DNA from: Leptolyngbya sp. O-77
GTDB taxonomy: Bacteria > Cyanobacteriota > Cyanobacteriia > Elainellales > Elainellaceae
Assembly (NCBI RefSeq): GCF_001548395.1
Contig: NZ_AP017367.1
Location: 4,501,001-4,565,000 of the forward strand
DNA length: 64,000 bases
Direction: 5' to 3'
Each line of letters opens with the position of its first letter. Position 1 is the stretch's first letter. The notes beneath the pieces were generated by a model. It searched no databases, was not told the origin of the DNA, and saw nothing but the letters and a program-made list of their open reading frames with translations. Made by a program: the position numbers and the translations under genes. Of this stretch, positions 1 through 9,360 are shown piece by piece.

Positions 1-1966
1 TTCGTTCTTCGTTTTTTCTATCTCTCACCCCGGCACTCCCAATCCCCTCCTCCCATATCCTCACCACCTCGTCGGCCCCGCCGCTGACGAGGCTTTTTCC
101 GTCTGGGCTAAAGACAAGAGCGGCGATCGCCCAGGCTCCGCGCAAGGCAGTAGGTCGATGGGCGACGGTCAGTCCAATTTCGGGATGGTGGGTGAGCGGC
201 CAGAGCTTGATCGTGTTGTCGTCACTGCCGCTGGCCAGGAGGGTTCCCTGAGGGCTGAGGGCAAGGGTGGTGATGGTGTCTTTGTGGGCGACAATGGGAC
301 GCATCTGGGCCATGCGGTTGAGATCCCAAAATCGCAGCGTCTTGTCGGCTCCGGCGCTGATCAGGCTTTGCCAGTCGGGGGTGATGGCCAGCGAGGTGAT
401 GCGGTCGGTGTGGGCCCGCAGCGTGCCAATCAGCCCGTCGGTTCGCAGGTTCCACAGGCGAATCGTTTTGTCGTAGCTGGCGCTGATTAGCGTGTGCCCG
501 TCGGGGCTGAGCAGCAGGGCGCTAATGCGATCGCGGTGTTTGCCCAAGCTGGCGATTTGCTCGCCCGTTTCCAGACTCCACAGGTTGATCCGCCCGTCGC
601 CGCCACCCGTGGCGAATATTGGCGCGTGCTGGCTAAGGGCGATCGCCGACACCAGCCAGTCGTGTCCGTCAATCGTCCGCATCAGCTTTTGCGTGGCCAT
701 GTCCCACTGCTTGATCGTGCCGTCATCGCTGGCGCTGAGCAGTTCGATGCTGTCGGGGGTAAAGGTGAGGGCACTGAGGCGATCGCCATGCCCATTGCCA
801 AACAAGCCACCATTGCCCAGTGTATGCAGCAGGTCGCCCGTCTCCAGGCTCCACAGCCGGATGGTTTTATCGGTGCTGCCGCTGGCAATCCACAGACCGT
901 CGGGGCTGGTGGCGAGGGTGGTGATGGGGCCAGTGTGGGCAGAGAGGGTGCGGATACAATGCCATTGGGAGAGCAGAGGCGAGGGAGAGGAGGAAAGAGA
1001 CTGACGAGATGCTGATTGACGGAGACCGGGGGCGACGGGTTGACGAGGGGCAAGGACAGGAAATTTTGGGAGGGGACAGCCGAGGTCTTTGAGGACGGCG
1101 GCGGCGGTTTTGTAACGGCTACTGACGGGGCGCTGGAGTAGCTTATTCAGGACGCGAGTGAGGCGATCGCCAATCGGCTCTGGCAAATACTGCCGCCACA
1201 CCCAGGTATCCTGCATGGGCGAATACAGGTCAAAGGGGTGCATCCCGGTTAGCAAGTGAATGCAGGTCACGCCCAGGCTATAAAGGTCGCTGGCAAATTC
1301 GGCCCGCCCCATCACCTGCTCTGGTGCAGCATAGCCCGCACTGCCGATCATGGTCCCCGTTTTCCCCAGCGCCGTCTGCGTGGCATATTTCGACGCGCCA
1401 AAATCCACCAGCACCAGCAGTCCGTCGCCCTGTCGCTGAATGATATTTTCGGGTTTCAAATCTCGGTGGATCACGCGCTGGCTATGGATAAAGGCCAGCA
1501 CGGGCAGCAGGCTTTTAAGCAAATCCAAAATCTGCCCTTCGTGAAACACCTTCTGCTCGTGCAGCAACGCCTCCAGGTTTTTCCCCGGAATGTACTCCTG
1601 CACCAGATATTGCCCGTCTTCATCTTCCAGATGGGCCAGCAGCCGGGGAATTTGGGGATGCTGCCCCAGCAATCGCAGCCGCTCCGCCTCTTGCCGGAAT
1701 AGCTCGGCCGCTCGGCGCGAGTTGCCCCGCTGGAGGGGGAAGAATTGCTTGATGACGCAGTAGCGAGGCAGGTGGGGGGAGGAGGAGCGCTGAGCAGGAG
1801 GCTTACGCTCGTCGATGGCTAAGAAGGTACGCCCAAAGCCGCCCTGCCCCAGCAGCTTGACCGCCCGAAAGCGATCGCCCAACAGCAGACCTGCCCCGCA
1901 GTGCTGGCACGTCTCTCCGGCTCCGGGATCTTGCGGCTGCGGACAGGCGAGATTCAGGCAATGCAT
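1..1966 (-). CDS. Ser/Thr protein kinase with C-terminal WD40 repeats (3' end cut by window edge)
   Basis: The open frame starts at ATG 1966, the first start after an in-frame TGA at 1985-1987, and runs off the left edge, giving about 655 codons. The N-terminus has paired cysteines (CLNLAC and CQHCG), the zinc-ribbon usual in cyanobacterial Hanks-type kinases. The kinase domain follows: glycine loop LLGQGGFGRTFLA near residue 40, IHRDLKPEN near 164, DFGASK near 187 and GYAAPEQ. After a linker, WD40 blades begin near residue 345 (for example TIRLWSLETG, TIKQWDMATQ, TIRLWNLRTD), and at least six are visible. It should phosphorylate Ser/Thr of unknown partners, with the propeller as scaffold or sensor. 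No membrane segment was seen. The end of the protein is outside the window. Confidence 0.93.
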   Translation of the reverse strand, partial: MHCLNLACPQPQDPGAGETCQHCGAGLLLGDRFRAVKLLGQGGFGRTFLAIDERKPPAQRSSSPHLPRYCVIKQFFPLQRGNSRRAAELFRQEAERLRLLGQHPQIPRLLAHLEDEDGQYLVQEYIPGKNLEALLHEQKVFHEGQILDLLKSLLPVLAFIHSQRVIHRDLKPENIIQRQGDGLLVLVDFGASKYATQTALGKTGTMIGSAGYAAPEQVMGRAEFASDLYSLGVTCIHLLTGMHPFDLYSPMQDTWVWRQYLPEPIGDRLTRVLNKLLQRPVSSRYKTAAAVLKDLGCPLPKFPVLAPRQPVAPGLRQSASRQSLSSSPSPLLSQWHCIRTLSAHTGPITTLATSPDGLWIASGSTDKTIRLWSLETGDLLHTLGNGGLFGNGHGDRLSALTFTPDSIELLSASDDGTIKQWDMATQKLMRTIDGHDWLVSAIALSQHAPIFATGGGDGRINLWSLETGEQIASLGKHRDRISALLLSPDGHTLISASYDKTIRLWNLRTDGLIGTLRAHTDRITSLAITPDWQSLISAGADKTLRFWDLNRMAQMRPIVAHKDTITTLALSPQGTLLASGSDDNTIKLWPLTHHPEIGLTVAHRPTALRGAWAIAALVFSPDGKSLVSGGADEVVRIWEEGIGSAGVRDRKNEER

Positions 1967-1995
1967 TCGATTTAGACGATAGGGTCAAAGCGCGA

Positions 1996-2250
1996 TCAAG
2001 TGGGAACTAGCTCACCCGGACGCAGCTTCGCCCACTTGCCGGTTTCTTCGACAAAGCTGAGGCAGCCAACCACATCCCATTCCATTTCGATGATGTCATC
2101 CGCGTCGCCCTGACGGATATTGACATTAATTGTCGGTTCGGTGGCTTCAAAGTCTGGAAACTCTGTCAGATGGGGCTGCTGGTGCTGGTGTTCAACCGCG
2201 TGATACGTCGTGCAGCGATCCACGTAATGGCAGTTAACGCAAATACACAT
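1996..2250 (-). CDS. ycf34: Ycf34 family protein
   Basis: This 84-residue protein begins MCICVNCHYVDRCTTYHAVE, which is the Ycf34 signature of conserved cysteines in the first 13 residues followed by QPHL and PTINVNI. In cyanobacteria Ycf34 is reported to bind an iron-sulfur cluster and to affect photosynthetic electron transport at the thylakoid. The length matches the family. It sits 29 bp upstream of the kinase gene on the same strand, so the two may be co-transcribed. The family call is firm; the exact role in this organism is not visible from the sequence. Confidence 0.93.
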   Translation of the reverse strand: MCICVNCHYVDRCTTYHAVEHQHQQPHLTEFPDFEATEPTINVNIRQGDADDIIEMEWDVVGCLSFVEETGKWAKLRPGELVPT

Positions 2251-2532
2251 CTTAAAAGTTCTCCCGCCGCCAGGCCAGTGGGGATTTAGAGTCGTCTGCT
2301 TTTATGCTACTCTAGCTCAGTTTGCGAAAAAACGGCGATCGCCCCTGACAGATGTAGCAGAATGGAGGTATTCGGTTTCAGGGGTTAGAGGTCAGGGGTC
2401 AATAGCTGCGGGTTGGCGGACGGGTGCAGGGTTTGAACCTTGCCTCTCCCCTCCAGAAAGCACTGTTCTAACCTTTGACCCGTCACCTCCGAGCCATCGT
2501 CTGTGAATCCCCGCTCCCTGACCCCTTGACCC

Positions 2533-3858
2533 TTGCCTGCCTTGACCTACCTCACCCTGCCCAAAGACACGCTCACCACGGCTTCCGCCCTGTCGCCCCA
2601 CACCTGGCCCTTTAGCCTGGAATGGCTGCCGTCGGATGCCTATTTGGTGGGCGGCAGCGTGCGGGATGCACTGCTGGGGCGGCAGGCGGAATATTTGGAT
2701 CTGGATTTTGTGCTGCCGGAGGGGGCGGTGGCCACGGCGCGGGCGATCGCCAATCACTATCGCACGGGCTATGTGCTGCTGGATGCGGAGCGGCAGATTG
2801 CGCGGGCGGTGTTTGAGCGGGCCACGGTGGACTTTGCTCAGCAGGTGGGGCCGACGCTGGAAGCAGATTTGCAGCGGCGCGATTTTACGGTGAATGCAAT
2901 CGCCTACGACCCACACACCGAGCAGATCTTTGACCCGCTGAACGGCTACAGCGACTTGCAGCAGCAACTCATCCGCATGGTCGCCCCAGAGAACCTGAAG
3001 GAAGATCCCCTGCGGCTGCTGCGGGCCTATCGGCAGGCGGCGCAGCTTGGCTTTGAGCTAGAGCCAGACACGCAGACCACGATTCAGCGATTGGCAGATT
3101 TGCTAGCGGGCATTGCGCCAGAGCGGGTGCAAGCGGAATTGAACTACCTGTTGGGCACGGCACGGGGCACCCGCTTTTTGCAGATGGCCTGGGAGGACGG
3201 GCTGTTTTGCACCTGGCTGCCCCACGCAACGGCGACGGGGATGGATCGGGTGGCGCGGATGGACGAGGCGGCGATCGCCCTGGAAACGCGCTGGCCCGCG
3301 CTGGCAGCAGAGCTTTCCGGCTGGCTACGAGATCAGCAAAAGGTGTCGGGGCTGGGGCGAAGCTGGATGCGGATTGCCAAACTAACGGCGCTGGTGTCGC
3401 CGGAGGCGGCCGAAGCCGAAGCGGAACTGCGAACCCTGAAGTATAGCCGCAACGAAATCCAGGCGGTGCAGACGGTGCTGCGCTATTTGCCGCAGGTGCC
3501 TGCCATTGTGCAGCCCACCGCCACCGCTACTGAGCAATACTTTTTCTTTCAGGGCGTGGGTGCGGCCTTTGGGGCGCTGAGCGTGGTGGCGCTGGCATCG
3601 GGTATTTCTGAAGCGGCGATCGCCCCTCTCATTGTTCGCTTTCTCGATCCCAACGATGCGATCGCCCATCCCCACCCGCTCGTGACCGGGCGCGACCTGA
3701 TGACGCAGTTGCACCTGCCGCCTGGCCCCAAGATTGGGCAACTGCTTGAAGTTTTGCAACTCGCTCGCGCCGAAGGAAAAATTGCCACACCTGCTGAAGC
3801 ACTAGATTTGGCGGCACGTTGGGCACAGGTGGATACAAGTATCCGCCAGTCCTGCTAG
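2533..3858 (+). CDS. cca: CCA tRNA nucleotidyltransferase / poly(A) polymerase family
   Basis: The 441-residue product has the class II nucleotidyltransferase head: LVGGSVRDALLG near residue 38 and the metal-binding pair DLDFVL near 56. RRDFTVNAIAYD and the DPLRLLRAYRQAAQLGF motif that recognises the incoming nucleotide follow. It would add or repair the 3' CCA end of tRNA. Cyanobacteria often split CCA and A addition between two paralogues, so it could be either. The start is TTG at 2533, because an in-frame TGA lies just upstream and no ATG precedes the LVGG motif. A second TTG three codons later is possible. It stands alone, divergent from ycf34. Confidence 0.88.
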   Translation: MPALTYLTLPKDTLTTASALSPHTWPFSLEWLPSDAYLVGGSVRDALLGRQAEYLDLDFVLPEGAVATARAIANHYRTGYVLLDAERQIARAVFERATVDFAQQVGPTLEADLQRRDFTVNAIAYDPHTEQIFDPLNGYSDLQQQLIRMVAPENLKEDPLRLLRAYRQAAQLGFELEPDTQTTIQRLADLLAGIAPERVQAELNYLLGTARGTRFLQMAWEDGLFCTWLPHATATGMDRVARMDEAAIALETRWPALAAELSGWLRDQQKVSGLGRSWMRIAKLTALVSPEAAEAEAELRTLKYSRNEIQAVQTVLRYLPQVPAIVQPTATATEQYFFFQGVGAAFGALSVVALASGISEAAIAPLIVRFLDPNDAIAHPHPLVTGRDLMTQLHLPPGPKIGQLLEVLQLARAEGKIATPAEALDLAARWAQVDTSIRQSC

Positions 3859-3942
3859 AGCAGTCGCCAGACGGTTTGAAAACTTTAGCGCTATAACGGC
3901 AATAGGAGGAACCAGTTTTAGGTGCTAAGTTTTAGGCGCAAA

Positions 3943-3986
3943 GCTTGGCGGGGGAAGCTTCGGACGCGAATCTCATGCCGCCAAGC
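3943..3986. repeat. Inverted repeat in the 3859-4185 intergenic gap
   Basis: Nine-base arms GCTTGGCGG (3943-3951) and CCGCCAAGC (3978-3986) flank a 26-bp loop. It resembles the dispersed palindromic repeats common in cyanobacteria. It has no T-tract, so a factor-independent terminator is unlikely. The rest of the 327-bp gap between the nucleotidyltransferase and the DUF6629 gene holds nothing I recognise. Confidence 0.5.
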
Positions 3987-4185
3987 GGCGAGTGCCTGGT
4001 TTTAGGGATCAAGCTGCAACTGCAAGCTTGGATAATTTGTGTTGCCTTTGTGTTGCCTGCGAGACTTGCTCCCTCTCCAAAAAAACTGATCCTCCCTGAC
4101 CCGCAGTTCATCTCGCAGCTCATTTCATCGAGCCATTGGCATCGAATTGCATCAAATCGAATTGCGTCAAAAAGACTTAAAGCCT

Positions 4186-4869
4186 ATGTGTTTCTCTGCA
4201 ACTGCTAGTTTTAGTTTGGGTGCGACGTTAATTCCAGTGGGTATTGCTTGTATTAAGCAGGCACAGGAGCAAGACAAGCGCTATTTGCCGCTGGCGGCGT
4301 TTCCGCTGGCATTTGGCATTCAGCAGGTTATCGAAGGGCTAGTGTGGGTGGGGTTAGGAGCGAACGATGCTCGGCTGGTGGCGCTGGCGGCGACCGGGTT
4401 TGTGTTCTTTTCTCACGGGTTTTGGCTGGTGTGGACCCCGCTGGCGGCGGCGAGCGTGGAGGGCGATCGCCCTCGCTGCCAAGTATGGCGGGCGCTAGCA
4501 GGCTTGGGGCTTCTGTACGGTCTCTATTTCAACCTACCCATCTGGCTCGATCCACAGCGGCTTTCGGTAAGCGTTCACAATCATTCGTTGGTTTACCACC
4601 TTCAACTCTTGGTGGAACCCACACGAGCGCTTTCGCTATTCGGCTATACGCTGTACGTTCTGACGATTTTGGCACCGCTGGTGCTGAGTGGCGATCGCTA
4701 CATTCAGCGGCTAGGCGGGCTAGTGCTGCTGGCGCTGCTGCTCACTGCCAACTTTTTTAGCGCTGGATTTATTTCAGTGTGGTGCTTTTTTGCAGCGCTC
4801 GTTTCGCTGTATGTTGGCTATGTGTTTTTGCAAGGACTGGAACCCCGCTCCCAGCCGCCCCTCGCCTAG
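4186..4869 (+). CDS. DUF6629-like multi-pass membrane protein
   Basis: This 227-residue hydrophobic protein has about six or seven predicted membrane segments. It starts MCFSATASFSLGATLIPVG, which I recognise as the N-terminus of the DUF6629 family of unknown function. The start ATG 4186 is preferred over an upstream in-frame ATG at 4147 because the family begins at MCFSATASF. The stop codon TAG at 4867-4869 lies in the first bases of a MITE-like element, so the C-terminus may have been reset by the insertion. No function can be given. Confidence 0.78.
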   Translation: MCFSATASFSLGATLIPVGIACIKQAQEQDKRYLPLAAFPLAFGIQQVIEGLVWVGLGANDARLVALAATGFVFFSHGFWLVWTPLAAASVEGDRPRCQVWRALAGLGLLYGLYFNLPIWLDPQRLSVSVHNHSLVYHLQLLVEPTRALSLFGYTLYVLTILAPLVLSGDRYIQRLGGLVLLALLLTANFFSAGFISVWCFFAALVSLYVGYVFLQGLEPRSQPPLA

Positions 4870-4988
4870 TGCAGTGTCACAGTTTAGCTTCACAGTTTAG
4901 CTTTAGGGTGATGCCTTGGCTCGTAGTAAGTGCTTCAGCGCTAAAGCGCTGACTACCAACCCAAGTTCTAGCTGTGATATGGCACTAG
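4866..4988 (+). mobile_element. MITE-like element, copy 1
   Basis: This 123-bp element has ends CTAGTGCAGTGTCAC and, inverted, CTAGTGCCATATCAC. Its centre is an almost perfect palindrome around AGCGCTAAAGCGCT. A second copy lies in opposite orientation at 7738-7847. Copy 1 carries an extra 13-bp direct duplication (TTTAGCTTCACAG). No coding capacity is visible. TA at each outer end fits a Tc1/IS630-type TA target duplication, but that is inference. Confidence 0.75.
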
Positions 4989-5016
4989 GGCCAAAGCCCA
5001 ATCTTGCAGCCTGACT

Positions 5017-5559
5017 ATGCCCACAACGCTGACCCTGTTTGACTTTAGCCAGCCCCAGCCAACCCTTGCAGCAGTGTGGGGGCCGCTCAACGATGGCGTG
5101 ATGGGCGGACTCAGCCAGAGCCAGTTTCGCCAGGTGGGTACGTCGGGCGTGTTCTCTGGGCGGGTGTCTACGGAAAATTCGGGCGGCTTTGCCTCGGTGC
5201 GGACGCGGGATTTTGAGCCGCCGCTGGATCTGTCGAGCTATATCGGCATCGAACTGCGGGTGCGGGGCGACGGCAACCGCTACAAGTTCTTTTTGCGGCC
5301 CGAAAACCGCTGGGACGGGCTGGCGTTTTGCAGCAGCTTCGATACGCTGAGCGATTCGTGGATCACCGTGCAACTGCCCTTTGTTCAGTTTGCGCCCGTG
5401 ATCCGCGCCAAGACGGTTTCTGGCGTGTCGCTGGATTTATCGCGGATCTATTCCCTGCAACTCATGCTCAGCAAGTTTGAACTAGACGGACGGCTCAATC
5501 CCCAGTTCACCGCTGGCCCGTTCCAGTTGCAAATCGGGGCGATCGCCGCCTACCGCTAG
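5017..5559 (+). CDS. CIA30 family protein
   Basis: The 180-residue product shows the CIA30 (complex I intermediate-associated protein 30 / NADH:ubiquinone oxidoreductase assembly factor) pattern. It begins with FDFSQPQPTLAAVWGPLNDGV and MGGLSQS, has the beta-rich core FSGRVSTENSGGFASVRTR, and continues with LRVRGDGNRYKFFLR. The fold is a galactose-binding-like jelly roll. In mitochondria CIA30 helps complex I assembly; the job of the cyanobacterial proteins is not settled. The whole protein is one domain of normal length. It lies 28 bp downstream of the MITE copy and has no evident operon partner. Confidence 0.85.
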   Translation: MPTTLTLFDFSQPQPTLAAVWGPLNDGVMGGLSQSQFRQVGTSGVFSGRVSTENSGGFASVRTRDFEPPLDLSSYIGIELRVRGDGNRYKFFLRPENRWDGLAFCSSFDTLSDSWITVQLPFVQFAPVIRAKTVSGVSLDLSRIYSLQLMLSKFELDGRLNPQFTAGPFQLQIGAIAAYR

Positions 5560-5809
5560 TTCGATATCTCCGGTTCCGCAACTGCGTCGAGCCGCCGCTG
5601 CCCGCATCCGTTTGTCGCTGATCATCCTAAACCAATGCCCAATTTCTCTACTCGCATTGCGAAACCAACCCCTCGCCTAGCACAAATAGGGCAAAACTCT
5701 GGCTAAATCTTGTGAATTTCGCTTATCAAAGCGCACCAATTTTATCTGCCCATTTGCTTTAGATTGAGAAGAGTAACCCGATCTTCATCTAGGCTTAACG
5801 GGGTAAATT

Positions 5810-7720
5810 ATGCATTTGAGCGAAATCACCCACCCCAACCAACTCCACGGACTCTCGACGCATCAGCTAGAGCAAATCGCCCGCCAAATTCGAGAAAAGC
5901 ATCTGGAAACCGTGGCGGCAAGTGGGGGGCATCTGGGTCCCGGTTTGGGAGTGGTGGAACTGACCCTGGCGCTCTACCAAACGCTGGATCTCGACCATGA
6001 CAAGGTGGTGTGGGATGTGGGGCACCAGGCCTATCCCCACAAGCTAATTACCGGACGCTACAACAATTTCCACACGCTGCGCCAAAAAGACGGCGTGGCA
6101 GGCTATCTGAAGCGCTGCGAAAGCAAGTTCGACCACTTCGGCGCGGGCCACGCCTCCACCAGCATCTCAGCGGCGCTGGGCATGGCGCTGGCGCGAGATC
6201 TAAAGGGCGAAAAGTACAAAGTTGTGGCGGTGATTGGCGACGGGGCGCTGACGGGCGGCATGGCGCTGGAGGCCATCAACCACGCCGGACACCTGCCCAA
6301 AACCAACCTGATGGTGGTGCTGAACGACAACGAAATGTCGATTTCGCCCAACGTTGGCGCGATTCCTCGCTACCTCAACAAAATGCGCCTCAGCCCGCCG
6401 ATGCAGTTCCTCTCTGACAATCTGGAGGAGCAGTTCAAGCATTTGCCGTTTGTGGGCGAGTCGCTCACGCCGGAGCTTCAGCGGGTAAAGGAAGGCATGA
6501 AGCGGCTGGCAGTGCCCAAGGTGGGTGCGGTGTTTGAGGAACTGGGTTTTACCTACATGGGCCCGGTGGACGGGCACAATCTGGAGGAACTGATTCACAC
6601 CTTCACTCAGGCGCACAAGATTCAGGGGCCAGTGCTGGTGCATGTAGCGACAATCAAGGGCAAGGGCTATGCGATCGCCGAAAAAGATCAGGTCGGCTAT
6701 CATGCCCAGTCGCCGTTTGACCTGGCCACGGGCAAAGCCAAGCCATCGAACAAGCCCAAGCCCGCCGACTATTCCAAGGTGTTTGCCCATACGCTGGTGA
6801 AGCTGGCGGAAAATGACCCCAAAATCGTCGGCATCACCGCTGCCATGGCCACAGGCACCGGGCTAGACAAACTCCAGCAAAAGCTGCCCAAGCAATACAT
6901 CGACGTAGGCATTGCCGAACAGCACGCCGTAACGCTGGCAGCGGGGCTGGCCTGCGAGGGAATGCGCCCGGTGGTGGCGATTTATTCCACCTTCTTGCAG
7001 CGTGCGTTTGACCAGATCGTGCATGACGTGTGCATCCAGAAGCTGCCTGTGTTTTTCTGTCTGGATCGGGCGGGCATCGTGGGGGCAGACGGCCCGACAC
7101 ACCAGGGGATGTACGACATTGCGTATCTGCGCTGCATTCCCAATATGGTGCTGATGGCTCCGAAGGACGAAGCCGAGTTTCAGCGGATGATCGTGACCGG
7201 GGTGAACTATACCGACGGGGCGATCGCCCTCCGCTATCCCCGTGGCAGTGGCCAGGGCGTGCCACTCATGGAAGAGGGCTGGGAGCCACTGCCCATCGGC
7301 AAAGCCGAGATTCTGCGCCAGGGCGATGATGTCTTGCTACTGGGCTACGGCACGATGGTCTATCCCGCCATGCAGGCCGCCGAAATCCTCAGCGAACACG
7401 GCATCGAGGCGACCGTGGTCAACGCCCGCTTTGCCAAACCGCTGGATACGGAGCTGATTGTGCCGCTGGCCCAGCAGATCGGGCGCGTGGTGACGCTCGA
7501 AGAGGGCTGCTTGATGGGTGGTTTTGGCTCGGCGGTGGCCGAGGCGCTGCTGGATGCCGATGTGGCCGTGCCGATCAAGCGGCTGGGTGTGCCGGATGTG
7601 CTGGTGGATCATGCCAAGCCAGAACAGTCCCTCAGCAGCCTGGGGCTGACGGGCCCGCAGATCGCAGATACCATCCGCGAATGGGTGGCTCCGGTCGCAG
7701 TCGAAGCCGTCCGCCCCTAG
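5810..7720 (+). CDS. dxs: 1-deoxy-D-xylulose-5-phosphate synthase
   Basis: The 636-residue protein matches Dxs in length and order. The thiamine-diphosphate domain has VWDVGHQAYPHKLITGR and GDGALTGGMALEAINHAG with the metal-binding GDG...N pattern. The pyrimidine-binding domain has DVGIAEQHAVTLAAGLA and the transketolase C-terminal domain follows. It condenses pyruvate with glyceraldehyde 3-phosphate, the first step of the MEP isoprenoid pathway that feeds carotenoids, phytol and quinones. The ATG at 5810 gives the usual MHLSEITHPNQLHGLS start. It is monocistronic; a MITE copy begins 17 bp after the stop. Confidence 0.97.
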   Translation: MHLSEITHPNQLHGLSTHQLEQIARQIREKHLETVAASGGHLGPGLGVVELTLALYQTLDLDHDKVVWDVGHQAYPHKLITGRYNNFHTLRQKDGVAGYLKRCESKFDHFGAGHASTSISAALGMALARDLKGEKYKVVAVIGDGALTGGMALEAINHAGHLPKTNLMVVLNDNEMSISPNVGAIPRYLNKMRLSPPMQFLSDNLEEQFKHLPFVGESLTPELQRVKEGMKRLAVPKVGAVFEELGFTYMGPVDGHNLEELIHTFTQAHKIQGPVLVHVATIKGKGYAIAEKDQVGYHAQSPFDLATGKAKPSNKPKPADYSKVFAHTLVKLAENDPKIVGITAAMATGTGLDKLQQKLPKQYIDVGIAEQHAVTLAAGLACEGMRPVVAIYSTFLQRAFDQIVHDVCIQKLPVFFCLDRAGIVGADGPTHQGMYDIAYLRCIPNMVLMAPKDEAEFQRMIVTGVNYTDGAIALRYPRGSGQGVPLMEEGWEPLPIGKAEILRQGDDVLLLGYGTMVYPAMQAAEILSEHGIEATVVNARFAKPLDTELIVPLAQQIGRVVTLEEGCLMGGFGSAVAEALLDADVAVPIKRLGVPDVLVDHAKPEQSLSSLGLTGPQIADTIREWVAPVAVEAVRP

Positions 7721-7737
7721 AAGCCTGCTTCTAGAAA

Positions 7738-7847
7738 CTAGTGCTATGTCACAGCTAGAACTTAGGTTGGTAGTCAGCGCTTTAGCGCTGAAGCGCTGAC
7801 TACGAGCCGAGGCATCACCCTAAAACTAAACCGTGACACTGCACTAG
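7738..7847 (-). mobile_element. MITE-like element, copy 2
   Basis: This 110-bp sequence is the inverse of copy 1 at 4866-4988, with about 90 percent matching bases over the shared part by eye. The ends are CTAGTGC and GCACTAG, and the central hairpin contains AGCGCTTTAGCGCT. It lies just past the dxs stop and may act as a transcript-end hairpin. It has no coding capacity. Confidence 0.75.
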
Positions 7848-7861
7848 GGCGATATCGTGCC

Positions 7862-7903
7862 CAGGTTTGAATCCTCAGGTTTGAACTCTCAGGTTTGAAC
7901 CTG
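7862..7903 (+). repeat. Three tandem 14-bp repeats
   Basis: CAGGTTTGAA recurs at 7862, 7876 and 7890 with four-base spacers TCCT, CTCT and CCTG, giving three 14-bp units. They lie between dxs and ald, both of which end here. A second low-complexity run of CCAAAATC-type heptamers lies near 8027-8055. No function is evident. Confidence 0.7.
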
Positions 7904-8064
7904 CCGTGTTCGAGTTCCTGGGCACGTAACCGCCTCCCTACCTCTAGCCATCCAGCTTCCTGCCGATTCTCCTGAACGGAGCGGCGAATGAAACTGCTGG
8001 AAGCCCTCTAGACGTTTGACCGGCAATCCAAAATCGCAAACCCAAAATCGAAAATCGATATAAC

Positions 8065-9150
8065 CTAAGCCAGATCGGGGAAAACCTGCTGCACTGCGGG
8101 ATGCACCAAGCGATGGGCCTGGACATTTAGCCCCTTGGCCAGCGCGTCATCAGTTTCGAGCGCCTGGAGTCCCTGGTTGGCCAGCTCCACCACGTAGGGC
8201 AGGGTGCTGTTGTTGAGTGCCTGCGTCGCTGTCCAGGGAACGGCTCCGGGCATATTCGGCACGCCATAGTGAACCACGCCAAACACCTCGTAGGTGGGCT
8301 GCGTGTGGGAAGTTGGGTGCAGCGTCTCTACGCAGCCGCCCTGATCCACCGCCACGTCTACGATCACCGAGCCTGTCCGCATTTGCTCCACCAAGCTGGC
8401 AGGCACTAGGATGGGCGCACGTCGGCCCGGTACCAGCACTGCACCAATGAGCAAATCAGCCTCGGCGACCGCAGTCTCGATCTCGGCGGAATTGCTGTAG
8501 AGCAACTCGACCCGCGAGCCAAACAGGGTTTCCAGGTAAGACAGTCGCTCTACGTTGATGTCAAAAATTTGCACCTGAGCGCCCAGCCCGACGGCCATCT
8601 TGGCAGCTTCGGTGCCCACCACACCGCCGCCCAAGATCACGACTTTGCCTGGTTTTACCCCCGGCACGCCGCCTAGCAGCACGCCGCGCCCACCCTGCTG
8701 TCGTTCCAAAAAGCGGGCCCCAAACTGAACCGAGAGCCGCCCAGCGATGATGCTCATGGGAGTCAGCAGGGGCAGGCTGCGGTTGGGCAGTTCGACGGTT
8801 TCATAGGCGATCGCCGTCAGCCCCACCCGCATCAGTTGCTCCGTCAGTTCTCTTGCCGCCGCCAGGTGCAGGTAGGTAAACAGCAATTGATCTTTTTGCA
8901 TCAGGTCATATTCCGCAGGCAGCGGTTCCTTGACCTTCACCACCATCTCTCGGCTCCAGGCATCCTTTGCAGAAGGCACGACCTGAGCGCCAGCTTGAAC
9001 ATAGTCCTGATCGGCAAATCCTGCGCCGATGCCCGCCTGGGTTTCGACAAATACTGTGTGTCCTGCTTCGACCAGCGTGCGGACGCTGCTGGGACTCAGC
9101 CCCACCCGAAATTCCTGATCCTTAATCTCTTTGGGAACGCCGATTTCCAT
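8065..9150 (-). CDS. ald: Alanine dehydrogenase
   Basis: The 361-residue protein starts MEIGVPKEIKDQEFRVGLSP, the standard Ald N-terminus. It contains the substrate segment FTYLHLAAARELTEQLM and the Rossmann motif VVILGGGVVGTEAAKMAVG near residue 170. The length is normal. It interconverts L-alanine and pyruvate plus ammonia using NAD. It is transcribed away from the high-light-inducible gene, with about 210 bp of shared upstream DNA. Upstream in-frame extensions carry no family sequence. Confidence 0.96.
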   Translation of the reverse strand: MEIGVPKEIKDQEFRVGLSPSSVRTLVEAGHTVFVETQAGIGAGFADQDYVQAGAQVVPSAKDAWSREMVVKVKEPLPAEYDLMQKDQLLFTYLHLAAARELTEQLMRVGLTAIAYETVELPNRSLPLLTPMSIIAGRLSVQFGARFLERQQGGRGVLLGGVPGVKPGKVVILGGGVVGTEAAKMAVGLGAQVQIFDINVERLSYLETLFGSRVELLYSNSAEIETAVAEADLLIGAVLVPGRRAPILVPASLVEQMRTGSVIVDVAVDQGGCVETLHPTSHTQPTYEVFGVVHYGVPNMPGAVPWTATQALNNSTLPYVVELANQGLQALETDDALAKGLNVQAHRLVHPAVQQVFPDLA

Positions 9151-9360
9151 ACCAACACCTCAAAAGCTCCCCCACCCATTGCGGAGGCGGTAAATTCTTA
9201 GATACTTCCAAGGTAAATCCCTTTTGCGAGAGAGTCTTCGCCCGGATGGATCGACCTACGCCGTTTATAGCAGGAGTTTGAGGCTGGGGGGTTGATTTTG
9301 GATTGACGAATAGGCTGCACTCTCTACAATGAAGAGGACGAGTAAAGAATTGTAAAAGCC

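Noticed and set aside
158..1015. Several rightward open frames opposite the kinase gene
   Set aside because: They are antisense shadows of WD40 repeats; the leftward frame shows clear kinase and WD40 motifs throughout.
7862..7903. CRISPR array
   Set aside because: There are only three 14-bp units with four-base spacers and no cas genes nearby.
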